Both the position numbers and the translations under genes were made by a program. This document shows positions 1 to 11,588 of a stretch of 39,077 bases of DNA, in pieces. How positions within the stretch are numbered: position 1 is the first letter of the stretch; every line of letters starts with the position of its first letter. The notes below the pieces were generated by a model. It was not told the origin of the DNA. It searched no databases and saw only the letters and a program-made list of their open reading frames with translations. This DNA comes from Chromera velia (taxonomy: Eukaryota; Sar; Chromeraceae), in the NCBI GenBank assembly GCA_018398765.1, contig JAHBMJ010000575.1, forward strand, positions 1 through 39,077, written 5' to 3'.

Positions 1-85
1 CCTGTCTGTCCGAAAGAAAGGAAGCGATTCGGAAAAAGTGAAGTGAAGAAAAGACGATATAGTCTGTCTGTCTGTCTGTCAGTGC
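1..85. repeat. Composite GTCT repeat, copy 1
   Basis: Mixed tract of GTCTGTCTG runs and a purine linker (AAAGAAAGGAAGCGA, then AAAAGACGAT). The same linker occurs near 4143-4190 next to the same GTCT runs, so this is a dispersed composite repeat and not just a microsatellite. Confidence 0.6.
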
Positions 86-364
86 AATGTTGGATCAGGG
101 GGTGATTGTAAGGGCTCAGGGTGCATTGGCCCGCCGCCCGACCCGCCGCCGCATCTTAGTGAGATATGTGGCGTGGGCGCGCTTCGTGCATTGAATTAAT
201 TCAGAGTGAGATTGACAGTTGGATACAACAACAGCGAACAACAGACTGAATAGTAGGAGAGGAGGAGCATTCCCTCTCTGTCAGTTCTCTCTCCATGAAA
301 TGATCAGATCAAGTATTCTCTATTAGAGTCATATACCCTTACAATTCGTATGTATGTGTGTACG

Positions 365-365
<1 letters not shown>

Positions 366-420
<55 letters not shown>
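366..420. repeat. (CT)n-(GT)n microsatellite
   Basis: About 26 bp of CT followed by about 27 bp of TG/GT. It lies directly upstream of a likely 3' splice site (GCTCGCAG, ending at 430) and probably forms the end of an intron. Confidence 0.85.
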
Positions 421-430
421 GTGCTCGCAG

Positions 431-636
431 CAAGCATGCCTCCAGCAGTCCAGATTCCTTCCCAACAACAGTCTCAGGCTCAGCCCATGGGGTCTCCTCC
501 TTTCCACCATCACCCTGCGTATGCGTTCGCACCTCCACAGCAACAACTTGGGACGCACTCGGCTGCTTCGGGTACCTATGCCCATCCCCATCATATTCCT
601 CCTACTTGGGTGTCCTACGGCTATCCGATGCAGTAA
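431..636 (+). CDS. Terminal exon of an unknown Q/P/H-rich protein (partial)
   Basis: I do not recognise this gene; only its last exon seems to be here. The frame is open after the acceptor ending at 430 and runs about 68 residues to a TAA at 634-636. The peptide is low complexity but protein-like: Gln-, Pro-, His- and Ala-rich (QQQSQAQPMGSPPFHHHP early on), ending SYGYPMQ. An AATAAA lies about 215 bp downstream, which fits a 3' UTR. Such tails are common in RNA-binding and transcription regulators, but no domain is visible to assign one. Upstream exons should lie left of the window or in 90-350, where I could not find one. A first Met at 436 would also allow a short single-exon reading, which seems less likely. 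Confidence 0.45.
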
Positions 637-851
637 ATGCATCGTATTGAAACATCTGTTGTCTGTTTTGCCAGCATCTGTATGCAGTGTAAATACATAC
701 AAAAGGATTGAACTTAAACCGGGTTTGAAAAGGCATAAAATTGGGTTGTCATCATTGTGAATTCATTCCTGGATTCATTTACGCATACTTTATTTCACAA
801 AATTTACATTTCCCCCCCGCTAATCCTATGATATACAATCTTGTAGTATTA

Positions 852-857
852 AATAAA
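852..857 (+). terminator. Polyadenylation signal AATAAA
   Basis: Canonical hexamer in AT-rich sequence about 215 bp after the stop at 636. It probably ends the transcript of the Q/P/H-rich exon. Confidence 0.5.
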
Positions 858-2145
858 GCTGTTTTTAGAGCTAGTAAAATGTGTAACTATTAAGATAAGA
901 TAAGTGATTTAGTGTTGCCCTAGAGCACCGTCGCCGTTTTGTCTTATAGAGGTCGCCCCCGCATAGGATTTATGTTTCGGATCACCCCCTAGGTCACCCT
1001 GTGGTCCACTGCTAGGTAGATTACCTTTCTTTTCTTTTCAGTTACTATCAGTTACCTAATTTAAGGCTGGTCATTAATTAAATGTTTTTCTTGTTTTAAA
1101 AATACACAAACAAAGGCTAGAACAAAGGGCTGTAAACTAGTTTGAAAATCGATTATCGAGGAAATTTATGTACTCTGCACTCATTAATTGATATTAATTG
1201 TATCGATGCTACCCGGTGTTGCGTAGTGCTGCGACGTGTAGCGACGTGCTATGAACATCCGAACTCCTCATTCAGTCAAAAATAGTCAAAAATACATTAT
1301 GTGGGACATTCTGTCATGATTCTGAGACGACACAGCATACAATGCCGCTAAATGCTACCATTTTGAGCCGTGCGGCTGTGTGCCCCACCGCCGTCACGGG
1401 CTGAGCAGCCCCCCGATGGGCCTGATCGATTAATGCAGATTAAGTAAGATTAAGGTGACAGACACATATAGATGCAACATGACGGTTAACTTCCCGGGTT
1501 AAGTATATGATTGTGGGGTATTGTGGGGTAACTATGAGCTATACACTATATTTCCTGTAGTTTTCCCCCTGTTATTTAAATTTGAACTAAAGGAGGGGAG
1601 GCGGGTGGGGCATGCTCTTAAGTTTAGCTAGCATGCTCTAGAGCCTAGAGAGGGGCAGCGGAAGTTTTTCTAGATGCCCAGGGCTTTCGCAGAGCGTAGC
1701 AGAGCGCCGGGGAGGGGGGGGAGGTCCGGAAGAGATCGGAAAAGTGCCTGAAATGGCCGGGGGCCGGCGACTGTAAAAGTGTGGCCGGTGCTTCGGTCTT
1801 TTTCGGGGTTCCGCTCTCCGAGGGCCGGGCGGCGCGCGCGGGCCTCGGGCTCCTCCCCGGCGAAGCCCATGCACCGGGGCCATGGCCAAGCGTAAGAGCC
1901 TGCATGAACACCGTGGGTGTTAACCCTCAATCATCATGCAGTATATCATCAGTACAATCATCATGACGTGTAATCCATTCGTTCGACAATGTTCGACAAG
2001 TAACTGTGGGATTAAGAAAAAACAACCGTGTCGATTGACAAGAGTCACCAAAGATTTTTGGCCACCCTCTGTTTTTAACCCCTCAAAAGAGCAGCCTTTT
2101 GGTACCGTTCGAAAACTTGCAGTGCTGCCCGCTCGAGAGGAGAAC
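858..2145. other. Intergenic region upstream of the dioxygenase
   Basis: No supported gene. The left half is AT-rich. From about 1570 to 1890 the sequence is strongly GC-rich with G-runs, and its minus-strand frames give only Pro/Arg/Gly-rich low-complexity peptides. The region probably holds the promoter and 5' leader of the dioxygenase. An open frame from 1936 could extend that protein by 70 residues. Confidence 0.5.
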
Positions 2146-2952
2146 ATGGAAACTCCGTCATCCTCTTGCAAAGATTGTCACTCCCAGACAAAACTGGGAG
2201 GCCCTGCGTGTTGGACTTCTGAGGAGCTCTTGAAGAGCCCCTTCTGGGGAATGAGACTGACCGAAACGGAACTTCAGGAGCTGCACGAGGCTCTCACCAT
2301 CGCAGAGCCCTTGGTTGAGTGGTCGGAAAAGAAAGAGTCCGATGTCGCTGCAGTGCCGTTGAACGTTTCGAAAGAGATTTTTCCTCTCAACGCGCTTGCT
2401 AGGCGACTTGCAGACGTCTCCGAGGAATTGGAACACGGGAAGGGCGTAGTGATGATTGAGAATATTCCCGTAGACAGATATTCTCTCGACCAGTTGGGAA
2501 TCATTTATCTTGGAATGAGCTGCTACATCGGACACGTAGTCCTGCAGTCTTCATCTGGACTCCGGTCGAAATCGCGGGGGTTTAGTATGCCCCTCGGTTT
2601 CATTCGCGCAGAGATGACAGGGAAGACGCCTCTGAATGGCAAGCAGGCGAACAACTACTTCCGTCTACATACCGACAGGTCGCCCGGCATATATGTTTAA
2701 ATCGAGAGAGACGGGACATGAGAGAGAGAAACAAATTCGTACCATGTGTGCGTAGGTAGGGGAAAAGTCAGAAAACGCAGAAAGCAAACTTCTTGCAGAG
2801 TCGAAGAGAAAACAAACCTCTTGCAGAGTTGTCGCAGCGAAGTCCTCTGCCCTTTCGTGCCTGTCTGCGGGGGGGGCGGGGGGAGGGGGTACGTCAAAAG
2901 TCCGTCCGTCTCTCTCGATCGATCCACGGACGGAGAGGAGTGAAGAGGAGAA

Positions 2953-2992
<40 letters not shown>

Positions 2993-3794
2993 CGTGCACG
3001 TGTCCAGATGTTGCGGATGGATTGATCTTTTCGTGTCAAAAGGTAGACTGGAAACATTCGCCCCTCTCTGCCTCCCTCCATCCGATTTATTGTGCTTGCT
3101 GTGTGTGCTCTATCTCCTCCATGCATGCAGGTGTGACGTGATCTCTCTTCTCTCGATCCGGACAGCCTCGAGGGGTGGGCAGGCAAGAGTTGCTTCGGCT
3201 GTGGCGATTCACGATGCGATGGTGGAGAGAGCCCCCCACCTTGTTCCCAAACTCTACGAGCCCGTTCCCCGAATCTGGGAGGGCGGCAGCGGGGTGATCT
3301 CTCTACCCGTTTGGGACACGCTCGCTGATGGACGTTTCACCACCCAAATTTCTCCCAGCTACATCGAGAACGCCCAGCACGTGAACGGAGTTGCGAGACT
3401 TGACGGAGAGACCATCGAGGCCATCGATCTCGTTGAGGAGATCGGCCTTGAGCTCGGTCACTCGTTTGTCCAGACTCCGGGCATGCTGACTTTCCTGAAC
3501 AATCACATGGTCTACCACGGCCGCACTGCGTGGAAGCACGAGAGTGATGCGGAGGGACGGGATGGCCTCAACAACGGCCGCCTGCTCCTCCGCACGTGGA
3601 TCTCCCCGTTCAACTCTAGGGCTCTGCCCTCTGAGGGTGCCCATGCGGAGAGCTACAGGGTGATGTGGGGGGATGTGAGGGCGGGAGCAGCGAGGGGCGG
3701 CCTCGAGCCAGCGCTTGCTGCCGGGATCACCCAGAAGGCCCCAGAACTCGTCGAGGCATATGCTTCTGGGAAGGCCCAATACTACGGTCAGTGA
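2146..3794 (+). CDS. TauD/TfdA-family Fe(II)/2-oxoglutarate dioxygenase, two exons
   Basis: Predicted cytosolic non-haem iron dioxygenase that couples 2-oxoglutarate decarboxylation to oxidation of an unknown small substrate. Exons are 2146-2678 and 3131-3794, 398 residues. The intron (2679-3130) has a GT donor and an ATGCAG acceptor, and the join restores an Arg codon and the family block after the iron motif (HTDRCDVISLLSIRTAS). The iron triad reads H175-x-D177 (FRLHTDR) and H307 (VYHGRTAW); R332 (LLLRTW) should bind 2-oxoglutarate. The N-terminal part (GGPACWTSEELL) and the GGQARVASAVAIHD block are typical of the eukaryotic TauD-like group related to plant At3g21360. The start at 2146 has a good context (AACATGG) just before the conserved region; Met at 1936 would add 70 residues, possibly a targeting extension. 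The substrate cannot be told from sequence. Ends in TGA. Confidence 0.88.
2954..2990. repeat. (GT)n microsatellite in the dioxygenase intron
   Basis: About 18 GT units inside the 452-bp intron. Just upstream, near 2788-2835, a short imperfect duplication of CTTGCAGAGT is also intronic. Confidence 0.9.
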
Positions 3795-4074
3795 GTGAGT
3801 CAGTGAGTCAGGCAGTGAGTGTGCACGTTGTTGATTTGGCTTGGTGCTGCAGTTACGTGCACGACCTCTGCTCTGTCGATCTCTTCGGCATGCCTGAGGG
3901 TTCGTTCTGCTCTTTCTTTCGTCGTTCATATCTCTGCCTGTACGTGTGTCTGCATACTGACATGTACAGAGCAAAAGAAAGATGGGCGTCTTCAAGGGTG
4001 CCGGGATGTAGTTTGCCACGTTTCTTGGTCTACCTCTTTGTGTGGCCTGCCTTTATTCCCTCTTCTTTTCGTTT

Positions 4075-4214
4075 TGGCCTGTCTGCCTGTCCGCCTGCTT
4101 GTCTGTCTGTCTGGAAGAGGAAAAGGAAAGAAAAGTTTGTCTGTCTGAAAGAAAGGAAGCGAAAAAGTACAACAAGGAAAAGACGATGCAGTCTTTCTGT
4201 CTAAAAAACATAAA

Positions 4215-4251
<37 letters not shown>

Positions 4252-4385
4252 GAAAAAGAGGGAGAAGAAGAAGAAACATATAGTCTGTCTGTCTGTCAAA
4301 CATATAGTCTGTCTGTCTGTCATGAAGAAAAGGAGGGAGAAGAAGAAGAAACACACAGTCTGTCTGTCTGTCTGTCTGCTTCTAG
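4075..4385. repeat. Composite GTCT / GAAGAAGAAGAAAC repeat, copy 2
   Basis: Alternating (GTCT)n and a purine block of the form GAAGAAAAGGAGGGAGAAGA followed by AGAAACATATAG. The purine block occurs near 4250-4280 and 4320-4355. The A/C-T-GTCT junctions are repeated almost exactly, so the whole unit of about 50-60 bp has been copied. Ser/Val/Cys-Leu open frames across it are artefacts. Confidence 0.8.
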
Positions 4386-4908
4386 CGACATCCCCCACCG
4401 AGCTTCCACGCATGACCAAGAGCATCAAAACCCGTCCCCTTCAGAACAGGAATCCTGAGAGAGAGAAGAGGTTCTGGAGAAGGTTTTCCGCCCCACCAGC
4501 ACTGTCGCTCTTTCGGTATGGGACTTTGAGAGTTTCGTTACCGCCGAAAGAGTCGTCCAGCAAGATACGAAGACACAGAAAGCATCAGAAGAATCCCCCT
4601 CCGCAGGGGCGCCCCCCCACCCCTGTCTAAAGACCATGACGGTGCCGGTCCCCACGTGCAGTTTTCCTTCTTTTTTTATTTATTTGTTGAATTTTCTTGT
4701 CTTGTCTTCTTTTCTTCTCTTTCTTGTCTTGAGTGGAAGCAGCAGAGGAGTAGCGTGTGAAACCAGTGATCACGTGAAAGTCTGTCGGGAGGTGGAGAGG
4801 CAAGGGGCGCTTAACTCTTACCTTTCGGGCCCCTGCCCACGCTCTTTGATTGTTGGTGCTGTTCTTTTGTCTTTATTCTTTCTTTCTTTTTGTCTGTTGT
4901 GTTCATGA
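4386..4908 (+). other. Possible unassigned exon region
   Basis: The tract before it ends in a good acceptor-like string (GTCTGCTTCTAG). From about 4459 one frame stays open to 4908 and starts with a plausible protein segment (EVLEKVFRPTSTVALSVWDF). It then degrades into a T-rich, Phe/Leu-rich stretch. A second plus frame and one minus frame are also open across 4425-4650, so strand and frame are not settled. No family is recognised. Confidence 0.2.
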
Positions 4909-5040
4909 AGAAAAGGAGGGAGAAGAAGAAGAAACATATGGTCTGTCTGTCTGTCTGAAGAAGAGGAGGGAAAGAAACCATATAGTCTGTCTGAAGAAAC
5001 ATATGGTCTGTCTGTCTTTTTCTCCGTCTGTCTAGTCTGT
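4904..5040. repeat. Composite GTCT / GAAGAA repeat, copy 3
   Basis: The same unit as at 4320-4378 (CATGAAGAAAAGGAGGGAGA, AGAAGAAACATATGG, then GTCT runs), here with shortened derivatives at about 4955-4990 and 4990-5010. Confidence 0.8.
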
Positions 5041-5107
5041 CCGATTTGAGAATGAGTCAAGAAAAGGAAGAAAGGAAAAGAAAGAGCACACAGGTTGCCT
5101 CTCTCTA

Positions 5108-5149
5108 TATATACACATACATATACATACATACATACATACATACATC
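5108..5149. repeat. (ATAC)n microsatellite
   Basis: About ten ATAC units. It is followed by an acceptor-like TGATCATGCAG ending near 5169, after which a frame of about 58 codons (Gly/Val/Glu-rich, containing KRSYEGEDVLGDFVGGSVST) is open to a TGA at 5345. That could be a last exon but nothing confirms it. Confidence 0.6.
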
Positions 5150-5349
5150 TGGTTCCTCTGATCATGCAGGCATGTATAAGAGGTCATACGAAGGAGAGGA
5201 TGTCTTGGGTGACTTCGTTGGTGGGAGCGTGAGTACGGGGATGATTGGGGGAGTGGGGGAGGTTGGGGTGGAAGGAGGAGGAGGGATGGAGGAAAGGACG
5301 AACACTCTGGCCTCGCTGCTGTCCCACAAGACAGGAGCGGTGTGATGTC

Positions 5350-6064
5350 ATGTGATGTGATGTGAATTGATCTGCATGGGGGGAATGTATGAGCACAAAG
5401 AGCAAACGAAGAGGGAAATGTAAATAACGTCGTGTGTGTCAGATTCTCATCTGACATTCAGCAGGTCCCCTTCTGCCTCTAACGCGTCCCCGCAGGCGGT
5501 GCGTACGGGAGAAGACAGGAGAAGAGAAGAGAAGAAAAGAGAGAAGAGGTTTGCAGGAGAGAACAAACGTCAAGCAAAGAAAACACGACGAAGGACAGCA
5601 TAGCAGTGAGAAACAAAGGTTCCTCGACTCTCCCCTGTACCATAACCATCAAACAAGGCGAAAAGGAGAAAAGGAAACCCAGATTGTCTTAAATGCAGGG
5701 TGCGGTGGGTGATCTTCATTTTGATCTAGCTGTTTTGTCTGTCTGTCCTGTGTATGATGCTGCATGCAACTTGATGGACCTGAACGCGTTGATGTCATTC
5801 CGGTTTCTCTCTACACATGTGGCGTGTGTAGGTCCATCGCCTTGAGAGAGAGAGAGAGAGGGTGAGGGCGAGGATGCATCGTCGAAACTTCCTTCCCTAC
5901 CGCAATGGCGCATTCCCTGCATGCCGTGGAAGGGATCTCTCCCGCAAGGCCCCCCTTTTGTTCCTTTTACTTACCCTTTCAATTCTAATTCCATCTCTCC
6001 TTCTCCGTTGGTTTGTTTGTACTCTTTCTTTCTTTCTTTTTCCTCTCTCTCTCTCTCTCACTGT

Positions 6065-6102
<38 letters not shown>

Positions 6103-9100
6103 CTCTGCTGCATGGTTTGAAGGAATGGAGGAAGCACAGGAGTCGGGGCAGTAGCGAAGCTGGGAAGGAGCCTGTACAAACAAACAAAGTAAGAACGAAA
6201 CACACAAACAAACAAACAAAGGAAGGAAGAAAGAAAGAAAGAAAGAAACAAACAAAAGAACAAAACAACAAACGCTGAGAGGAAGGGAAGCTGATGGATC
6301 ACTCGATCGATCAGCAGGTCACAGAGGGAGAATGGACTGCCAGGGTGGCCTGATATAAAAGAAAGAAAGAAAGACGGAAAGAACAAATCCATAAGAATTA
6401 TTTGCAAGGAAGAGGAAGAGTATCTCTTTCTCTCTTTATTCATGCGGCGGCGTGCAAACTCATGAATTCAACACAAAATACTTTCTTTCACCAGTTTTGT
6501 TCCTTCTTCGTTCCGTCCTGTCATGTTCTGTCCGGGGAAGGAGATTGTCAGTTGGCTTGCTCCTTCCCTCCTTCCTTGCTTGCTTGACTGTGGCCACTGT
6601 GTGAGTATGAAATTGACCTACCTCCACTCCGTCTGCCAGACGGATCATGCGGTCAAAATAAGAACATCAATGACGAATGCGGGCAGGCAGGGATGCAAGC
6701 ATGCATGCAGGAGAACGGTTTTGAGATTTTGTGAGAAGAGAAGAGAAGAGAAGAGTAGGGGCATTCATGTCACAGCGTTTTCGGGCTTCTGCCTGTCTGT
6801 CTGTCGGTATGCTTGTGAGAGTGCGTGTCTGGCAGGCGGTGCATTTGTAAATGGCAACAAAAGGAGGTGTAGCGTTTCAATGCATGTAGCTGTCCCTCCC
6901 TTCACCAGGCTGTCTGCATTCGGTTCGTTTACGTCTCTCTGCCTGCATGGTTCTTGTTCTTTGATTTTCATGAACGAACACTCAGACAGACAGACACTCG
7001 CATGCATGTGCATGGCTCTGCATGAAGGGGGATGCTCTCTCTCTCTCTCTGTCTGTCTCTCTCTCGGATTGATGCCGGAAGGAAATTAAGGGGAGAGATC
7101 CGCAGAAAGGGACGTGGACAAAGTAAATCTAACAGAAGACGAAATGAAGGGGTGCGCGCATGCGGGCAAAGAGTGCTGCACGATCGAGAGAAAGCGCAGA
7201 AGGGACGGACGTAAAAGATGAATGGAAGGGCCGTTTGGCCTTCCATTTCGTTTCCTTTCTTCATCCATGCGCCAATAAATTTCGATCGTCTATCTTCCTG
7301 CAAGATGCATGTACGTTGTGCAAGCATGAGAAGGAATTCCCTCCCTCGTTCGTTCAATCCTTCCTCCGTCCTCCCTCCGTTCATGCGTCCAACGAGAGAG
7401 AAAGAAACAACGTATTCCTTTGTGTGCTTCTTGCCTCCACTTTCGACCTGCGTGCGTGCCTGTAATGCTTTCTTGAGTTGGTCTTTCCTTTCCTTTCTCT
7501 CTCTCGTGAGTCTGCAAAGACAGACCGCGTTGCGAGAGACGGGAGCGGTGAGTGAAAAGTTTGCAACCAAAAGGAAAACATGGGTGGGTGTGAGGCAGCG
7601 GCCGGTGCTGCCTATCCGCTGCGTGAAGTTCAAAAAGCATGCATGCAGAAGGAAGCCACTCCCTGGCAGGGGGCGGGTAAATAAGAAGGCAGCTAGGAAT
7701 GAAGGATCGACGGCCGGGGATGCCTTTCCTTTCCTTTCCTTTCCTTTCCTTTCTTTTTCAATGAATCAGCTGGCACATGCACCTCCCTCCCTCGGTGGTT
7801 TTGCTTGCAAGGCTGGGTGGGTGTTGATGGTGGTGGTAGTGGGTTGGTTGGTAGCTTTGTTGTCTGACACACGCAGCGGGTTCACGTTTGGCTGTCCGGC
7901 CGTCCAACTGGACATGCAGGCGGCTGACAGACATCAATCGGGACAAACCTGCAGGCTTCTTTCTCTTCCCCTTCTTTTCTTGCTAATGAATATGTGGAAG
8001 AATTCACTCACAGCCCGTCTGTTGATTGTTTGCGCGTTTGATTTTGTCAATTCAATTAAGCGGCCTGCGTACGGAAGTGAAATAAATGCATGGAGGAAAA
8101 CAACTTCAGGCCCCCCCTTTCTCGTCATCGCTGTATGCTTAATTAATTTCACATCAAGTTTTGACTGCATGACTATCGCTGCCTGCCTGTCCCTCCCTTC
8201 CCTTCCCTTCCCTTCCCTAGTGAATGGCTCGCCAGCCTGTCATTTGATTGCATCGTTATGATGCATTTTGGTGCAATCATTCATTCGCCCGTATATGCAC
8301 TTTCCAACCCCCCCCCCCGCCACTTGCTTCCACAGCTTCGCGTAGGTACTTCTGAAAGGCGGGTGGGTAATGCCGTTCTGTTCATCGCACGCGCCGGCAG
8401 ATATTCATTCAAGCGCAGTCCCGTGTGAAATTTTACAAAGGCATCTCACACACATACAACGCGCGTCTGCGTGTGTCTTTCGACGAATCTGTTTAATTCA
8501 TTCTATTGGCACATGCGCATGTGCGCCCATGCATCCATCCATCCGTCGATCCGTCCACGCGCGTGTCTGCATGCTGTTCTTTGGTTTTCGTTCTTCTCCA
8601 CTCCGCTTCTTCATCGATGGAGTCACTTATTTTTCCTTCGTTGAAAAGTAACCACAGGAATTGAGCAGGCAAGATGTTTCCTTCCTGCTTTGACACTGCA
8701 GAACAGGTAGGCAGGAACGAGGAAGAGAGAAGGAGTAAAAGGAGGAAGGAGCTTTTTCTTTGTAGAAGAGATGGAGAATTTTCCAGTCGCAATGTGAAGC
8801 GGGTTCCTCGAGGAGAAATGAAAGATTTGGAACCCGAGTATTTTTCTTTTGCTGTGTTGTTTCAGAATTGCACAGGCACGCTCCATCCACACTCAATTGC
8901 TTCCCCTTTGCTGCAATAACCATACCGATCGATCTGCAGATGAACATCAAGGACGTGTCCAGCAAAGCCGAACGGTCGATGTTCACGGGACGGGACGAAT
9001 TCAGTAGTCGAAGTGTGATGATCTTTTCGCCCTTTTTTTTTTTCTGTGTGATTTGGTCGTTCTTCTTCTTTTGTGCTTTCACAAACTACATGCGCTGTTT

Positions 9101-9180
9101 TCCCACCTCGGATGGATGCAGTCGTCCTCTGTTCTTCGCAGTCTCTTTCCTAGTCTCTTTCACGTTTTGAATGAGACGCA
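5350..9180. other. Simple-sequence-rich stretch with no recognised gene
   Basis: Contains (CT)/(TG) runs at 6045-6098, AAAC/GAAA runs at 6175-6265, CTCT at 7035-7070, TTTCC repeats at 7725-7752 and CCCTT repeats at 8195-8220, mixed with moderately complex DNA. Open frames on both strands are low complexity or match no family. The longest (7218-8261, plus) is discussed among the findings. Confidence 0.5.
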
Positions 9181-10956
9181 AGTCCCGTGCTAAGCTAGGC
9201 AGTCAGTTTTGAATCATGAATCGAAGGTGAAAACTTCATCTCATTGTTCTAGTCATTGTTTTTCCGTTTGGATCAGTGCCTCGTGAAAAACAAAAATTCT
9301 ATAGCCGAAATTGAGGTCACCCTATGTGGGGCATTATCATCATTAATAATTATCACTATTATCATTATTGATCGGTCCATACGTCATCATCATACGACGT
9401 GCCATACCTTATCGCCGTCAGTCCATTTCTGAACTTCTAGCGTTAGTACCAAGACATGGGTCAGTCATGGTACCTAGCATGATACTGGGATCAGCCAGTC
9501 TTCCCTATATACTAGTATATAGGAGAAAACACATGCATGCAGAAACCTTAGTTCAAACCTAGAAATGCAAGACTAGATGCAAGAACGAATCAATCTAAAT
9601 CAATCAATCAATCTATCCTTCCCGGCAATACAAGTGATTGACTTTCAACCAAACATGTTAACTGCTCATCTTATCTGAACATGGCCTCGGCTTCCAGTCT
9701 GAGCTGTTGTGACACAGTTGTGATAGCTTGGGAAGTGTCAGGTCGATCGGAGCCATGCGACATCCTTCTTACAGGCTTCTCTCCGTTTGTATCCATCTGC
9801 TTTATTTAATTGTTTTATCCTTTTTTATATGATTAGCTGTATGTATACAGAGCTGTCGACAGTGTGTATTGCCATTTGCGCCGTGCCATGACAATTGTAG
9901 ACATACCCAGGGCGGAAACCTCTTCAAATCACGCTCCCAGATTTTTGTCGTCTCCTCGGATTTTCTTTATTAATAAATATAGATTCAAAATGCTTTGTCT
10001 TCTCAAAACTGGCTGCATATGGCCATCAGCGCGGCTTGTGTAGTGGACACTGAAAGAAGAGGGTAGAATACTAGGTAGAAGAGGAAAACCTGGTCCGATC
10101 AAAGGCTGGCATCGATCCCTAGTGACATCTACCCCTATGCAGGCGTATGCAAACATACGTATAGTGCTTAGCCGTGTTACGGCCTGTATACTAGGCCGTG
10201 TGAGAAGGCACCGTTGCCTGGACCGTTGTTTTGAGTTTGTACAGTGTATAGTACAGTGTTGCCAACTCAGTTTACAGGCGTCTCCTCAGTTACATCTAGA
10301 TAAGGTTTAAGTCCGTCTCTCATGGTTGTCTTCTTCTATAGTGAGAGAGTAATATGATAGATCTGTTCGATCTGTTTCTGAGTCACTGCATACAGAGCTG
10401 CTCAAAGGTCTTTATGCACAATGTGTATGTCTTCACGCTTCTTGTACACGGCGACAGTACAGCTATTTCAACCTTGCGAAAGGTCTCATTAGCAGGATTC
10501 AAAGACTCGATCCGTCATGTATCATTGCATTAGCAAGAAAGGAGGCACACAACTTGATCAATCTATTGGGTATCCAAAATTGAGCTAGTAGGTGCTTTAC
10601 CGATTCGATAGCATTTAATGCGTTACTTCTCCTACATACTCTCAGTTGTCTTTTTTTATGATACTACGTGGGACTCCTTGTGCCGAAGTGAGTAAAAGAG
10701 AGCGGACTCTTTATACAATTTTGGAGAATTCACTGTCACTGACAAGGCCTGAGGCTGGCAAATGTGCCAACAACTGTAGGGATTTGGAAGGATCACAATA
10801 ACCTAAGCAATGACTGTGGCAGTGTGGCTCAGCCTTTACAGCTAGTACATGACTGCATGACTTTCAATAAAAATACATAAACTATATAATTAAAGGAGAC
10901 ACTCAACGTCGATCAGTACATGTGGTGTTAGGCCAAGGCTCGGATTCAATATATAT
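9181..10956. other. AT-rich intergenic DNA
   Basis: No gene, RNA or element recognised. There is short ATCA/TTAT repetition at 9335-9370 and TCAATCAATCAATC near 9595-9615. Codon-like structure is absent on both strands. Confidence 0.5.
10952..10956. repeat. Target-site duplication TATAT, left copy
   Basis: Five bases directly before the left LTR, identical to 14926-14930 directly after the right LTR. The AT-rich setting makes a chance match possible. Confidence 0.5.
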
Positions 10957-11271
10957 TGTAACATAATCAGTAGTCTAGCGGTAACGGAGCTCATATTCCA
11001 AGGCATAAAAGTAACGACACGAAGAAGGAGTGAACGGTTGGCTTGTTCTAGAAATGTTCATCCTAGAAGTCCTACTTCAAAGTCCGGTTCTCCTGATAGT
11101 CAATCTGGATGCCATGAATATAGGCCATCCTGAAGCTATATCGATTGGAGTGGCTACGGACGTGCGCGTTTCCGCTCAGTCCCATAAGGCAGGCTCATGC
11201 GTTCTCTCAACGCCACTGACCGGCCCACGCCAACGCTTAGAGGCGGCGCGGCTACAAGCATTCATGTCACA
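10957..11271 (-). repeat. LTR of element 1 (3' LTR in element orientation)
   Basis: 315-bp direct repeat aligned by eye to 14610-14925 with about 26 substitutions and a single 1-nt indel. Starts TGTAACATAATC, ends CATGTCACA. Confidence 0.8.
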
Positions 11272-11288
11272 CATGCCCGTCCTCCCAA
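11272..11288 (-). other. Polypurine tract of element 1
   Basis: On the minus strand this reads TTGGGAGGACGGGCATG, purine-rich and abutting the 3' LTR. This is the expected place for the plus-strand primer. Confidence 0.5.
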
Positions 11289-11309
11289 GGCGTATGTCCA
11301 CACACAATC

Positions 11310-11588
11310 TCAGATCTCGTACTCAATTTTAATCGCTTTATTTCTCCTTGATGCTTTTTCCTTTCTCCCTTGCATTAGATTCGAATCACACAAGAAGTCG
11401 GTATACAACGACCAACACAGGTTGTCGGACACTGCCACAAGCGTGTGCGTGGAGTGCCAACCATTCATCTTGAACATCGCTGCCTCAAGCAAACAAGAAC
11501 GGGATGACGGCGCGTGCAAGCGATCAGTCACCACAAGAAGCTTCATGAATCTGTCACTGCATATGAGCTCATGTAGAGATCGCCCCAC
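11310..11588 (-). pseudogene. Possible coding remnant inside element 1
   Basis: A minus-strand frame of 92 codons lies just inside the 3' LTR. It contains SDRFMKLLVVTDR and, 40 residues on, THTLVAVSDN, which faintly recalls the region around the second Asp of retroviral-type integrases. The spacing and the rest of the domain do not fit well, and a plus-strand frame (11197-11838) is open over the same DNA. I would not assign a function. Confidence 0.2.

Noticed and set aside
1638..1930. Minus-strand Pro/Arg/Ala-rich frames
   Set aside because: All three minus frames are open because of local GC richness; none resembles a known protein.
10957..11271. tRNA-derived SINE (GTCTAGCGGTTACGG resembles an A box)
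   Set aside because: No B box at the right distance. The two copies have TG..CA ends, a shared target duplication, a primer site and a polypurine tract, which fit LTRs better.
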